DNA of 23,415 bases from IMG/VR virus record IMGVR_UViG_3300035701_003366, positions 1 to 23,415 of that record; one strand, given 5' to 3'. The notes beneath the pieces were generated by a model. The model was not told the origin of the DNA. It did no database searches and saw only the letters and a list, made by a program, of their open reading frames with translations. Both the position numbers and the translations under genes were made by a program. Origin of the DNA: a virus. Below, one piece after another: positions 12,985 to 20,695 of this stretch; the first letter of the stretch is position 1; each line of letters begins with the position of its first letter.

Positions 12985-13368
12985 TCACGCCTGCTCCGTT
13001 ATAAGTTCGCAGAACGTTGGACCTTCCTCACGCATGTTTTCACGGCATTCTACCTCACGGGAACAAGGGCAACGACGCCAACGGCTTGACGGACTATATT
13101 TACGGGTGGGACGCATCGGGTTGTATGGCTTAGCCAGTACCGCAATCCCATCAGCCTTGACATGCGTCCGTTTACGGCATGTGCAGCACTCAAATGAATC
13201 CTCCGCTACGCGACAAGTCCCACACCCGCACCCAGCACACAATGGGTTGCCATTGGTCAATTCGCCCCAAGTTTTACTGCAAGCATAACAGTAATAGCGC
13301 CCATTATGCAACTGCGTGCATTTCTTGGCTCCGCAAAGTAAGCATGGTGGGTTGTTGTTAATATACAT
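12985..13368 (-). CDS. Cys-rich multi-Zn-ribbon protein (127 aa)
   Basis: The protein contains roughly 17 Cys, including CLLC, CYAC, CAGCGC, CCTC, CPC and a final FC, consistent with at least two zinc ribbons. The first ribbon (CLLCGAKKCTQLHNGRYYCY) and the following AC are regular; the second is denser. The C-terminal third is basic (RPTRKYSPSSRWRRC). I favour the ATG at 13368, with AGG 7 nt upstream, over the TTG at 13374. The stop lies within the leader of the exonuclease gene. The family is unknown; nucleic-acid binding in replication is a guess from position. The leader shares a 14-mer with the gene at 2538. Confidence 0.7.
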   Translation of the reverse strand: MYINNNPPCLLCGAKKCTQLHNGRYYCYACSKTWGELTNGNPLCAGCGCGTCRVAEDSFECCTCRKRTHVKADGIAVLAKPYNPMRPTRKYSPSSRWRRCPCSREVECRENMREEGPTFCELITEQA

Positions 13369-13376
13369 AATCAAGC

Positions 13377-13571
13377 CTATCCCATGTTGCCGCCCTCACC
13401 ACCCGTTGGTATTCCCCGTTTGCAGTCGTCGCAGGCTGCGCTGCCCTTGTACTTGTAGAGCCTGATAGTAGTCCCCTTACCTATGGACTCTCTAGGAATA
13501 TGCGAGACGCAAACATGCTTGGTTGAACCGCGAGAGATATCAACAACCTCGTATTTGGCCTTGTTTACCAT
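13377..13571 (-). CDS. Small hypothetical protein (64 aa)
   Basis: A small beta-rich, basic protein (KYEVVDISRGSTKHVCVSHI and then TIRLYKYKG) with CVSH and CDDC, possibly a single zinc site. It ends in a Gly-rich tail. AGGGAG lies 6 nt before the ATG at 13571. It precedes the Cys-rich protein gene and follows the 137-aa gene by 25 nt. No family is recognised. Confidence 0.65.
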   Translation of the reverse strand: MVNKAKYEVVDISRGSTKHVCVSHIPRESIGKGTTIRLYKYKGSAACDDCKRGIPTGGEGGNMG

Positions 13572-13595
13572 AATAGACTCCCTTGCGATAGACTA

Positions 13596-14009
13596 CTAAT
13601 CTACCTTCTGGTGCCACTGCTCTATATTGGGCCAATTAGGAACCACTTCGCAACCAATAGACACATACACAAGCAAAATACTATTAGCTGGGCCTAGCAT
13701 TACAGGATGAGGCATCCAGCGCCTTAACATCTTGCAATATTGGAACGTTAGGATAGTTTCGCTCTCTACAAAACAATCGGCCGGACCGCACAACGCGTGC
13801 TGAAGAACAAGGGTGCAGTCATCTGGGAAATCTAATAAGAACTTGCTTAGTATTCCACACAGTAATATCCTTTGAATGCCTCCTTGCCATAGCACGCGCT
13901 CAACACCAACACCATCAAGGAATTCGTACTTCCCATCTGATGTTTGCAAAAACAGTGAGGTCTCATCCCTAAATGGCGGAAACGGTCGATGCGTAGGCTT
14001 AAGAGGCAT
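13596..14009 (-). CDS. Hypothetical protein (137 aa)
   Basis: I do not recognise this protein. It is hydrophobic in the middle (GGIQRILLCGILSKFLLDFP and LVLQHALCGPADCFV) but has no clear membrane segment, and it ends with a Trp-rich stretch (PNWPNIEQWHQ). The start at 14009 overlaps the deoxyribosyltransferase-like gene by 11 nt and is preceded by GGGGAG at 10 nt. A compact alpha/beta fold is possible. It is probably a true gene because its frame is the only long one on the coding strand and is tightly coupled. Confidence 0.65.
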   Translation of the reverse strand: MPLKPTHRPFPPFRDETSLFLQTSDGKYEFLDGVGVERVLWQGGIQRILLCGILSKFLLDFPDDCTLVLQHALCGPADCFVESETILTFQYCKMLRRWMPHPVMLGPANSILLVYVSIGCEVVPNWPNIEQWHQKVD

Positions 14010-14427
14010 ATTGTGTCATCTCCCCATCTAGGTCAGCCTCCCGATTGAGAAAGGCAGCAACCAGTGGGAGGCTGTAAAATGCGTATGCCTTATTAGTCAG
14101 TATCATCTTTGCCACGGCCATCAGGGATTTCCATTGAGACCTACTAAACTCACTATCTCCATCTACGGCAAGCACGCAAAACAAAGTCTTATCAGGATGC
14201 TTGTTACTATCGTCAACTACCTCGGCAATAGTGTAGACGCCGGTCATTTTTGGCGTCACAACATACAAGCAAAAATCACACTCCTGGCGCTGCCTTATTT
14301 CCCCTGCCTGGCACTCAGGCGTCCAATCCGGAACAACTGGATTGTAGTGGTCTATCTTTATCATAGGAATCAGTTCCTCGCGCCAAGTAGAACCATTACA
14401 AGTGCCACCCAAGAATACCTTTGTCAT
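13999..14427 (-). CDS. Nucleoside 2-deoxyribosyltransferase-like protein
   Basis: The N-terminus KVFLGGTCNGSTWREELIP with a following YNPVVPDWTPEC resembles the nucleoside 2-deoxyribosyltransferase-like family: a beta strand, then a Gly-rich loop and W-R. The later QECDFCLYVVTPKMTGVYTI and AEVVDDS fits the family's strand with an active-site Glu (here in AEVVD). Members cut or transfer the base of deoxynucleosides or deoxynucleotides, which in phages can shape the nucleotide pool or supply modified nucleotides. At 142 aa it has normal size. ATGA overlaps join it to the gene upstream. The exact substrate is unknown. Confidence 0.72.
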   Translation of the reverse strand: MTKVFLGGTCNGSTWREELIPMIKIDHYNPVVPDWTPECQAGEIRQRQECDFCLYVVTPKMTGVYTIAEVVDDSNKHPDKTLFCVLAVDGDSEFSRSQWKSLMAVAKMILTNKAYAFYSLPLVAAFLNREADLDGEMTQYAS

Positions 14428-14765
14428 ATGCTCATCCCCTCCCCATATGCTACTATCTCTTGATGCCGGATGATGCGCAACAATACGTCACGTTCCCTTG
14501 CCATTTCGTTCAAGGCATTGACCAGCCACTTGCACTCCTGCGTGTGGTTGCGAAACAGGACTTTCTCTATGGTAGGAGGTTCCATATCTGTAGCAGGTTT
14601 TGGATGCAATTCCTCTAATCCTGGCACTATTATTAACTCGACCACATAATGCTCTTCATCCCTCTCCCGAAATTCATATGTCTGCCCGTATTTTGCCTCA
14701 ACTACCTTAAATGCCTCGCCATCTCCGTCCTGAAGAGCCCAAGGTGCCATTGCATTGTTGATCAT
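14424..14765 (-). CDS. Hypothetical protein (113 aa)
   Basis: The protein is acidic at its N-terminus (ALQDGDGEAFKVVEAKYGQT), has an extended proline-containing middle (GLEELHPKPATDMEPPT) and ends with a helical stretch (CKWLVNALNEMARERDVLLR). No known family. It overlaps the recA stop by ATGA at its start and the next gene's ATG at its end, so it is translated as part of this run. It may be a recombination or nucleotide-pool accessory by position, but that is only context. Confidence 0.65.
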   Translation of the reverse strand: MINNAMAPWALQDGDGEAFKVVEAKYGQTYEFRERDEEHYVVELIIVPGLEELHPKPATDMEPPTIEKVLFRNHTQECKWLVNALNEMARERDVLLRIIRHQEIVAYGEGMSI

Positions 14766-15817
14766 AATCCCTCCGCATAAGTCTTGGCAATCAATTCTCG
14801 TAACCGATCCCCGTGCTCGGCCTGTAGATCATACCAGGTCTTCTTAGTAAAAGATAAATCCTCACCACTCTCTAATGGGAACTTGTAGCGCCCACCCTCG
14901 CCACCAGTTACAACTTCCAATTCCTTGGCGAAGGTAAGAGTGGCCTCCCAATCATCTATGCCATACCCAAAATAAATAGGCACTTTCACAGACTGGAATG
15001 GCGGAGCTAGTCTGTTCTTGCTGGTACAAGCATCCACCCATATGCCAATCTTGCGAGAGTCCTTCTTGTCCCCATCCTTGATAGTCTGGTTGGTCTTCAA
15101 CTCAATACGCACGCTGGCATGGAAGCGTATGGCTTTACCACCATATGTAGTAATCTTCTCACCAAACATCACCCCAATATTATCACGCACCTGGTTAGTG
15201 AAGATAGCACATACACTGCTACGGGCAATCTTGCGTGCCATAGTGCGCATTGCGCGACTGATCTGTGGTGCAGCGGAGGCATACATTTTCTTATCCAGGT
15301 CTTCCTCTTCCATCTCCGCCCGCGTGGTAGTGGCTGCAACGCTATCCCACACGAACACCATTGGATAGTCTTTGCCCAGCTCCTTATCCTTGCGTTCTAT
15401 AAGGTCTAGCCACACCTCAAACAACTGATTAACGGTATCTGGCGTAAAGTATATCAGCGTGCTAACATCTACGCCCAACTTCTCCATCAACGGCTTGCTG
15501 ACTGACGATTCGACATCAGCAAACACTGTCAGAGCGCCAAGCGCCTGACCTTGTATAATAGCGTGGGTTGCCAGCAAAGATTTCCCTGTAGAGTTCTCCC
15601 CGTAGATCTCTGTAATGCGCCCAACAGGAAACCCACCGCCCATAATAAGGTCCAATGGGAAGCAACCACTAGGTATCCACTCCTTTACCACACACAGAGA
15701 GGAAGGATTAGACAAGGTTGCCACACTACAACCCTCGTCATCATCGTCTTTTGTCTTATCCATACCTTTGATTAGGCCGGACACTGCTGCCTCATTCAAC
15801 TTGTTACGGTCAGGCAT
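14762..15817 (-). CDS. RecA/UvsX-type recombinase
   Basis: This is a strand-exchange ATPase. From the ATG at 15817 it is 351 aa: CFPLDLIMGGGFPVGRITEI, Walker A GENSTGKS at residues 73-80, Walker B-like PMVFVWDSVAA, and the RecA-typical FTNQVRDNIGVMFGEK with TYGGKAIRFHASVRIEL, the DNA-binding loop region. An upstream ATG at 15841 would add eight residues; I prefer 15817 because GAAGAG lies 7 nt before it and it overlaps the upstream stop by 8 nt. The role is recombination-dependent replication and repair, with the gp32-like SSB encoded upstream. The C-terminal domain is shorter than in bacterial RecA. Confidence 0.93.
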   Translation of the reverse strand: MPDRNKLNEAAVSGLIKGMDKTKDDDDEGCSVATLSNPSSLCVVKEWIPSGCFPLDLIMGGGFPVGRITEIYGENSTGKSLLATHAIIQGQALGALTVFADVESSVSKPLMEKLGVDVSTLIYFTPDTVNQLFEVWLDLIERKDKELGKDYPMVFVWDSVAATTTRAEMEEEDLDKKMYASAAPQISRAMRTMARKIARSSVCAIFTNQVRDNIGVMFGEKITTYGGKAIRFHASVRIELKTNQTIKDGDKKDSRKIGIWVDACTSKNRLAPPFQSVKVPIYFGYGIDDWEATLTFAKELEVVTGGEGGRYKFPLESGEDLSFTKKTWYDLQAEHGDRLRELIAKTYAEGL

Positions 15818-16223
15818 TGGCAATCTCTTCCATAGCAACATCTGCGAAGTATTGCACCCCTGTAGGTATGGATGTCAAGAACCTCTTAGGCTTTGCGATG
15901 TTGTGATTGTATACCTGTAATGGCTGCTGAACTGCGATGCTATATTTGCGTATGGTTGACCGGACTTCAGGAGTGCCATGGTCTGCTCCTATCTCACTAC
16001 GCCCGTTGTCCAACCTTGCGTAATCAGATTTGTCTGGAAAGACACTGACAACATAAAGTAGATCCCCAGACTGGAGATCTTCATCATGAGCAAACACTTC
16101 CTTGACATTAGCCTCTGCGCCAGGCAGTGTCATAAATAATGGCGTCAAACCCTCTTCATCAGCCACGAACCTTCTTTCCTCTCCGATCTTTTCTAGCATA
16201 ACTGCAAACATTAGGCCACTCAT
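15810..16223 (-). CDS. Hypothetical partner of the radical-SAM enzyme (137 aa)
   Basis: No family is recognised. It begins MSGLMFAVMLEKIGEERRFV, has an acidic, beta-rich core (LQSGDLLYVVSVFPDKSDYA) and a C-terminal part with PKRFLTSIPTG. It overlaps the radical-SAM stop by ATGA and the recA start by 8 nt, so kinase, radical-SAM protein, this protein and RecA are co-translated. There is no Cys cluster and no leader-peptide-like sequence, so it is unlikely to be a classic RiPP precursor. It could be a binding partner or substrate carrier of the radical-SAM enzyme; this is inference from overlap only. Confidence 0.7.
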   Translation of the reverse strand: MSGLMFAVMLEKIGEERRFVADEEGLTPLFMTLPGAEANVKEVFAHDEDLQSGDLLYVVSVFPDKSDYARLDNGRSEIGADHGTPEVRSTIRKYSIAVQQPLQVYNHNIAKPKRFLTSIPTGVQYFADVAMEEIANA

Positions 16224-17428
16224 TCTGCTTCTCCTTGGTTTTGCAACTTCTTGTCTGTTGGTTTTATCATCCTAGGGCATAATGGATCTGGGGTTGGGTG
16301 GTAAATATCCTGTAGACTTTTCTCGTGCGCATGTAACTTTTGTGCTGGGCACCCACCCTTACAAGTATTTAACCACACGCAGTTGGCACACCGCCCTTCT
16401 ATATTCTCGTAATCTACGGCTGTGAACTGACGTATGGCATTGAAAACCTGGCTGTTCTCCCATATCCACTCCAGGGAATGCTCTCGAACATTCGAGTCAG
16501 CAGTAAGGCTTTTCCAAGCTGCACAAGGGTGCACGGTGCCATCCGGTCTAACCAGGATCAGATCCTGACCCGCATGACATGCCTTAGCCTTTCCTAACTT
16601 GGCAAGGTTCTGGCTGGTTCCTACTGCTGCGTGCCTGAAATCTACTGGGCACCCAAACCGCAGGGCACACTGCATCTCCTTACGCGCAGGATCTGTCGCT
16701 TCATAGTCCATTATATCCTGCAACTTGCTAAACTCTAGTGGAGAAAGGTTGAGGACGGACCGATGAACATACCCACGCGTCTGAGGCACAAACCGTAGGA
16801 CAGACATTTTGCTGACGCCAAGTCCTTCACACAGATCTCGTACGGCTGACAGGTGCGCGTAATTCGGCAACATAGGTACAAAATGAACATTGACCCGAAT
16901 GCCGTAAGCCACTGCTGTGCGGATACCCTCTATAATAGCTTGCCAAGCACCAGCCACGTTCATGATATAATCATTCACAACTGGTCTGTGGCTATGTAGA
17001 CTGAATATGAACGTCAACCCTCTAGGAGCCAAATCCCTCATACTTCGAACATATCCCCAACTCCTTAGTCCTCGTATACCCTGATGATAGCAATCAAAGT
17101 ATCTGCTATCTGTGTTGATTACCTTGCCATCCACCACGCTGTAGTCTATATCCCAAATACCCGTAGAGTAGAACAACACCTCAGAGAATCCCAAATCAAG
17201 GGCATGCTCTATGTAATCAATCGCAAGAGGACCCAACAGGATAGGATCCCCACCACTTAGGCTAAGTGTTGTAGCGCCAAGCGCCCGCGCCTCTTCCATC
17301 AGCCGCCAATGCTCTTCTGGCGTCAACTCGTTCCGCAAGGCTGTCGGTGCCGAACCACTTGAGCAGTGTATGCACCGCACCAAGCACTTATTGCTGACTT
17401 CCAGTGATAATTCCTCGACTTGCTGCAT
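16220..17428 (-). CDS. Radical SAM/SPASM enzyme
   Basis: The product is 402 aa from the ATG at 17428 (GGAG 6 nt upstream; the TTG at 17431 is less likely). Near the N-terminus, NKCLVRCIHCSSG is the C-x3-C-x2-C motif that binds the 4Fe-4S cluster, and LSLSGGDPIL is the SAM-contacting motif, with Asp where Glu is usual. The C-terminal ~110 residues form a SPASM-type Cys domain: ACHAGQDLILVRPDGTVHPC, then CANCVWLNTCKGGCPAQ and a final CPR, enough for auxiliary clusters. Family members modify peptides, proteins or small molecules, such as PqqE or sulfatase-maturing enzymes. A phage copy next to a hydroxymethyl-dU-kinase-like gene suggests base hypermodification, but the substrate is unproven. Confidence 0.9.
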   Translation of the reverse strand: MQQVEELSLEVSNKCLVRCIHCSSGSAPTALRNELTPEEHWRLMEEARALGATTLSLSGGDPILLGPLAIDYIEHALDLGFSEVLFYSTGIWDIDYSVVDGKVINTDSRYFDCYHQGIRGLRSWGYVRSMRDLAPRGLTFIFSLHSHRPVVNDYIMNVAGAWQAIIEGIRTAVAYGIRVNVHFVPMLPNYAHLSAVRDLCEGLGVSKMSVLRFVPQTRGYVHRSVLNLSPLEFSKLQDIMDYEATDPARKEMQCALRFGCPVDFRHAAVGTSQNLAKLGKAKACHAGQDLILVRPDGTVHPCAAWKSLTADSNVREHSLEWIWENSQVFNAIRQFTAVDYENIEGRCANCVWLNTCKGGCPAQKLHAHEKSLQDIYHPTPDPLCPRMIKPTDKKLQNQGEAE

Positions 17429-17431
17429 CAA

Positions 17432-18109
17432 TCACTCCTTGTTCGCATCTGATGGCCTGTATTTGTCTACTCGATAGCATTGGTCGATGGTCAAGAAGTC
17501 ATTGGCCTGATCGAACAAGCTGGTCAGGTCACTCACCTCATAACAGGCGTAACTTATATCCTCTACATCAAAACTAGCGTCAATAGCCCGCTGCCGTACT
17601 TTCTGTATGGCGTACCATTTATCCTCGGTGTTTTGCGTATTGAACTCACTCTTTGTGCCACGTTCCTCACGTCGCTTGAGAACGTTCTCTATGCACGCCT
17701 CAAGAGGTGTATCAAGGAATAGCCACTTGTATTGTAGCCCAAATCCATTGATCTCGCGCGTCAACTCTCTATAGCGTGTCCATAGGTGGCTTACTATCAA
17801 GCCCTCAAACACAACATGTCCGAACTGGCTAAAATAGCGCACCGTGCTACATATCCAGTCCTGATTGGTAATAGTGTCGCAACCTCCGCATACATTGACG
17901 TAAGACCCGATAGCAAACATAGGAACACCACTAGGTAAGACTACACCAGTTGCTAAGGTCTTGCCATGGTGTTTTACCTCATAAGAGGATACACCCATCC
18001 CGCAGGCCTCAAGCAACTGGCGCACGATGTAAGACTTACCAGATCCAGACGTGCCACGAATGTTGATCACCACGGAGATATACCTCGGGATGGCTCCACT
18101 ATGAGCCAT
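17432..18109 (-). CDS. P-loop kinase resembling 5-hmdU DNA kinase
   Basis: The product is a 225-aa P-loop NTPase: VVINIRGTSGSGKS (Walker A at residues 19-26), then IGSYVNVCGGCDTIT (CGGCD at 74-78), HVVFEGLIVSHLW and a lid region LKRREERGTKSEF. To my knowledge the G-Y-x3-CGGCD and F-E-G-L motifs mark the phage kinase family that includes 5-hydroxymethyldeoxyuridine DNA kinases of thymine-hypermodifying phages, though homologs occur elsewhere with untested substrates. It is followed 3 nt later by the radical-SAM gene. The start at 18109 has a poor ribosome site; a GTG at codon 13 or 14 with GAGG upstream would give VVINIRG, closer to relatives, so the N-terminus is uncertain. Confidence 0.78.
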   Translation of the reverse strand: MAHSGAIPRYISVVINIRGTSGSGKSYIVRQLLEACGMGVSSYEVKHHGKTLATGVVLPSGVPMFAIGSYVNVCGGCDTITNQDWICSTVRYFSQFGHVVFEGLIVSHLWTRYRELTREINGFGLQYKWLFLDTPLEACIENVLKRREERGTKSEFNTQNTEDKWYAIQKVRQRAIDASFDVEDISYACYEVSDLTSLFDQANDFLTIDQCYRVDKYRPSDANKE

Positions 18110-18128
18110 CCCTTATATGACTTGCGTG

Positions 18129-19064
18129 CTACCGTTTCTGCTGCTGCCGCATCTTCAAACGGCTGCGAATGTCGGATCCTACCTCGTCCTGTACGGTCTC
18201 TTCCTCCTTGGCTGCTGACCTTGCCGATCGCGTTGGCGCAGCATTCCCACGCCGCTTGTTACTGGCTGGGACGGATGGCTGCTCCTCTTCCTGAGCCAAC
18301 TCCTCCACATCCGCTCCTGGGCCAAGACCGTACTTCTCCAGGATCCGGTCGTAGGGCATCAACACTACGACAGCATCACCCTTGACAGTGATGTCCTCAC
18401 TTGGGTCATCACCTAGCATAACAGGTGTGAGGTCCTTAGCTTCTTGCAACCACTCATCAACCTTCTCGGCATCAGGGGACAGTGCGAATGAGTGCTTGCG
18501 AGACAGCACTTCGTACTCGGTATCCAGCCCCTGTCCCTTGCGGTCTACAGTCAAGTCTATACCATCATCTACATCGGAGATATCCCCATAGTCTGGATCC
18601 CCAACCAGCGTCTGGACTGACTTGAACACAGAGGTGCCTGGGGTGTAAATGAGCGGTCCATTACCAGTCTCACCCTGTCGGTCGCCTGCCTCACGCACGA
18701 CAACATTCATCCAAAACTGCCGTCGCACGCGCAGCTTGCCAGCCAAGTCGCGATAGGATTTGCCAGCCTTGTACAACTCCTCCACCAATTCACATATGGG
18801 GCAGGTATAGGCACCATTGGTCGTGAAACTGGGGCACTTCTCTGTAGCACTGTCAGGCAGGTTGTAGTGAGTGCCAACCTCCTGGAAGAAGTACTCCATG
18901 GCGCCAACTGCTGGAAGGATGCGGATGACGTTGCGACCTTCTTTCGGCGTGAAAAATCCCTGCCCACCTCCAAGGTCCATGCCAGAAATCTTAGCACGGA
19001 GTGCGGCCAACCGCTCCTCTGAGGTTGGCTGCTGTTTAGTTGCTGATTTCGCTACTGTTGCCAT
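18129..19064 (-). CDS. gp32-like single-stranded DNA-binding protein
   Basis: This 311-aa protein matches phage gp32-type SSBs: a basic, flexible N-terminus, then FFTPKEGRNVIRILPAVG, FFQEVGTHYNLPDSATEKC, and TCPICELVEELYKAG, with the His/Cys zinc site (H, C, C, C) of T4 gp32. KLRVRRQFWMNVVVRE continues the OB core. The C-terminal third is low-complexity and acidic (ELAQEEEQPSVP and KEEETVQDEVGSD), as needed for binding partner proteins, and it ends with a basic QQQKR. It covers ssDNA in replication and recombination, with RecA and the polymerase encoded on either side. The leader carries the shared 12-mer GCTAGTTTAGTA. Confidence 0.85.
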   Translation of the reverse strand: MATVAKSATKQQPTSEERLAALRAKISGMDLGGGQGFFTPKEGRNVIRILPAVGAMEYFFQEVGTHYNLPDSATEKCPSFTTNGAYTCPICELVEELYKAGKSYRDLAGKLRVRRQFWMNVVVREAGDRQGETGNGPLIYTPGTSVFKSVQTLVGDPDYGDISDVDDGIDLTVDRKGQGLDTEYEVLSRKHSFALSPDAEKVDEWLQEAKDLTPVMLGDDPSEDITVKGDAVVVLMPYDRILEKYGLGPGADVEELAQEEEQPSVPASNKRRGNAAPTRSARSAAKEEETVQDEVGSDIRSRLKMRQQQKR

Positions 19065-19147
19065 TTCTGTTACCCTTTCTTTTTGCTTGTGCCTTATGCC
19101 CTTGCCTTGCGGCTCGTAGCTTACGGCTCTGACTAAAGGTTTCGCTT

Positions 19148-19159
19148 TACTAAACTAGC
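19148..19159 (-). promoter_or_regulatory. Shared leader 12-mer (copy 2)
   Basis: The same GCTAGTTTAGTA as at 671-682 lies in the ~105-bp gap between methyltransferase D and the SSB gene, about 85 nt before the SSB start. The gap has no convincing terminator; CGTAAGCTACG (a 4-bp stem) is its only dyad. A shared control element for strongly expressed small or structural DNA-binding genes is a guess. Confidence 0.25.
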
Positions 19160-19169
19160 GAGGAAAGCA

Positions 19170-19904
19170 TTATATCTTCTGCAACCACAACACCACATCG
19201 ATTCCTAAAGACCAAATTCCATACTTAAACCTGCGCACGCGCCACAAGTTCTCGTTCCTAGCACCGGATGTGGCACCGCCTTTGGTTTCTCCGAAGCCTC
19301 GCACAACCCGGCCCAGTAGCCTAAACCTATCCCACAACCTGGGCCATAATTCCAAGTCTAGCGCATACATCTCACTGTTCTTGTAGACCTGTCCTACTAT
19401 CAATACTAGAACGTGGCCTGGCTTGAGGGCAGTGTATATGTTATCAAACACCTGCTCCATACCCTCTAGGAATGCTTCCAGGCTATTCACTGCTAGTGTG
19501 CCTTCTCCTTCCCAGGGGATGATGTCCATATAAGGTGGATGGCATATCACCATATCAACTGGCTCATCTGGCTTCCACACCCGGCTGTCTGCTTTGATGA
19601 TACTGCTGCGCGTGGGATTGATATCGTTAGCAATGCATCTATTGCCCATATGCTCACATACATCAATGGTAGTGCCGCCACCTGCAAAGCAATCCCACAC
19701 CACATCATTACACCTAGTATAGCGTTCCAGCGCCACGTAGATTATCTCTGGGTGGGTGCGACCATGGAAAGAGATATCCCCATAGTGCTGTGGCGAGCTA
19801 GGCAATACATCCGGCCATATAGCCTCTGTGTAGTGAGGCGCATAACCGCGCCACTCAGTAAGGTTGACGCGCCCAAACTTTGCCGGGTTGATGAATGGAC
19901 TCAT
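19170..19904 (-). CDS. DNA methyltransferase D (HPPY motif)
   Basis: This is a SAM-dependent DNA methyltransferase in which the SAM site comes first (VVWDCFAGGGTTIDVCEHMG, residues 68-87) and the catalytic motif second (MVICHPPYMDII, 118-129), the reverse of the beta order in A, B and C. The first residue of the catalytic tetrad is His instead of Asp or Ser/Asn, unusual for base amino-methyltransferases. THPEIIYVALERY near residue 50 is a family-typical motif. It has 244 aa with ALKPGHVLVLIVG downstream. ATGA overlaps join it to the gene upstream. It may be a working enzyme with a variant motif or a catalytically weakened one; the site is unknown. Confidence 0.85.
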   Translation of the reverse strand: MSPFINPAKFGRVNLTEWRGYAPHYTEAIWPDVLPSSPQHYGDISFHGRTHPEIIYVALERYTRCNDVVWDCFAGGGTTIDVCEHMGNRCIANDINPTRSSIIKADSRVWKPDEPVDMVICHPPYMDIIPWEGEGTLAVNSLEAFLEGMEQVFDNIYTALKPGHVLVLIVGQVYKNSEMYALDLELWPRLWDRFRLLGRVVRGFGETKGGATSGARNENLWRVRRFKYGIWSLGIDVVLWLQKI

Positions 19905-20695
19905 TCCTTTTTGACTCTTTTGCCCGCCATTGACTTGAGGATTTCCTTAGTGTCTTGTATATTGGAGCCGGTCGCATCCATCTCAGCCCGCAACTGAGCA
20001 CCCAACGACACCAACATGTCGCCGCGAAGGCGCATAGCGTCTGTAATAGCCCGTAGCAACTTGTAGGCATACAGCCGATCGTTCTCTGCTGTAACTGATA
20101 CAAGATACTCCGGGTCAATGAGCACCAACGCCTTGATTTGTGCCTCAGTGGTCTTCTCTAACTTCATCTCCTCACGCAAGTGCAATTCCACTTTGGCATA
20201 TACAGAATCCCGAGAGGTCTTAGATTCATTAGCATCCGCCTCAGCCGATGCGCATTGCATCGCTACCCAGGCATACCGCGCAGCTTGGGTAGAGAATTCG
20301 TAGGAGATACCTGTCTGCTCTATTCCTAGCAATTCTCCAACAGTAACTTCCTTGCCTGCCAACGGGATTGTTTGCTGAAATATGTCCCTATCTAGTTTCT
20401 CTAGGTCACTTCCATTCGTTGCCATTAGTCCTCCCCTATGCGATAACTCTGAATTGAACACCAACGCATCGAACACCGTTCTACTTACCAGGTCTACCTT
20501 AGCAAACCTCTTGTATAATAAACTAGCTGCTTCTTCTGCCTTGTCCTCCTCGTGATATGACAGCAACTTGCCTAAATTGACGGCCAGAGCTATGTAGCCA
20601 TCTTCACCATGCCTATAGTACAAGTCCTGCACCCCGATACTATTGGCGATGATGTCATCGTATAGATCTAATGAGCGTGATATATTAGGCAGCAT
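19901..20695 (-). CDS. Conserved-looking phage replication-region protein (264 aa)
   Basis: The protein is mostly helical. A C-terminal region (ASAEADANESKTSRDSVYAK and then EEMKLEKTTEAQIKALVL, DPEYLVSV, LLRAITDAMRLRGDMLVSLG and AQLRAEM) resembles a pattern seen in phage recombination and replication operons, where a UvsY-like mediator or an SSB-loading role is suspected. I cannot assign it to a named family. It overlaps the HNH gene by 11 nt and methyltransferase D by ATGA, and it lies between the polymerase and SSB genes. A recombination mediator role is an inference from its place and helical build. Confidence 0.6.
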   Translation of the reverse strand: MLPNISRSLDLYDDIIANSIGVQDLYYRHGEDGYIALAVNLGKLLSYHEEDKAEEAASLLYKRFAKVDLVSRTVFDALVFNSELSHRGGLMATNGSDLEKLDRDIFQQTIPLAGKEVTVGELLGIEQTGISYEFSTQAARYAWVAMQCASAEADANESKTSRDSVYAKVELHLREEMKLEKTTEAQIKALVLIDPEYLVSVTAENDRLYAYKLLRAITDAMRLRGDMLVSLGAQLRAEMDATGSNIQDTKEILKSMAGKRVKKE

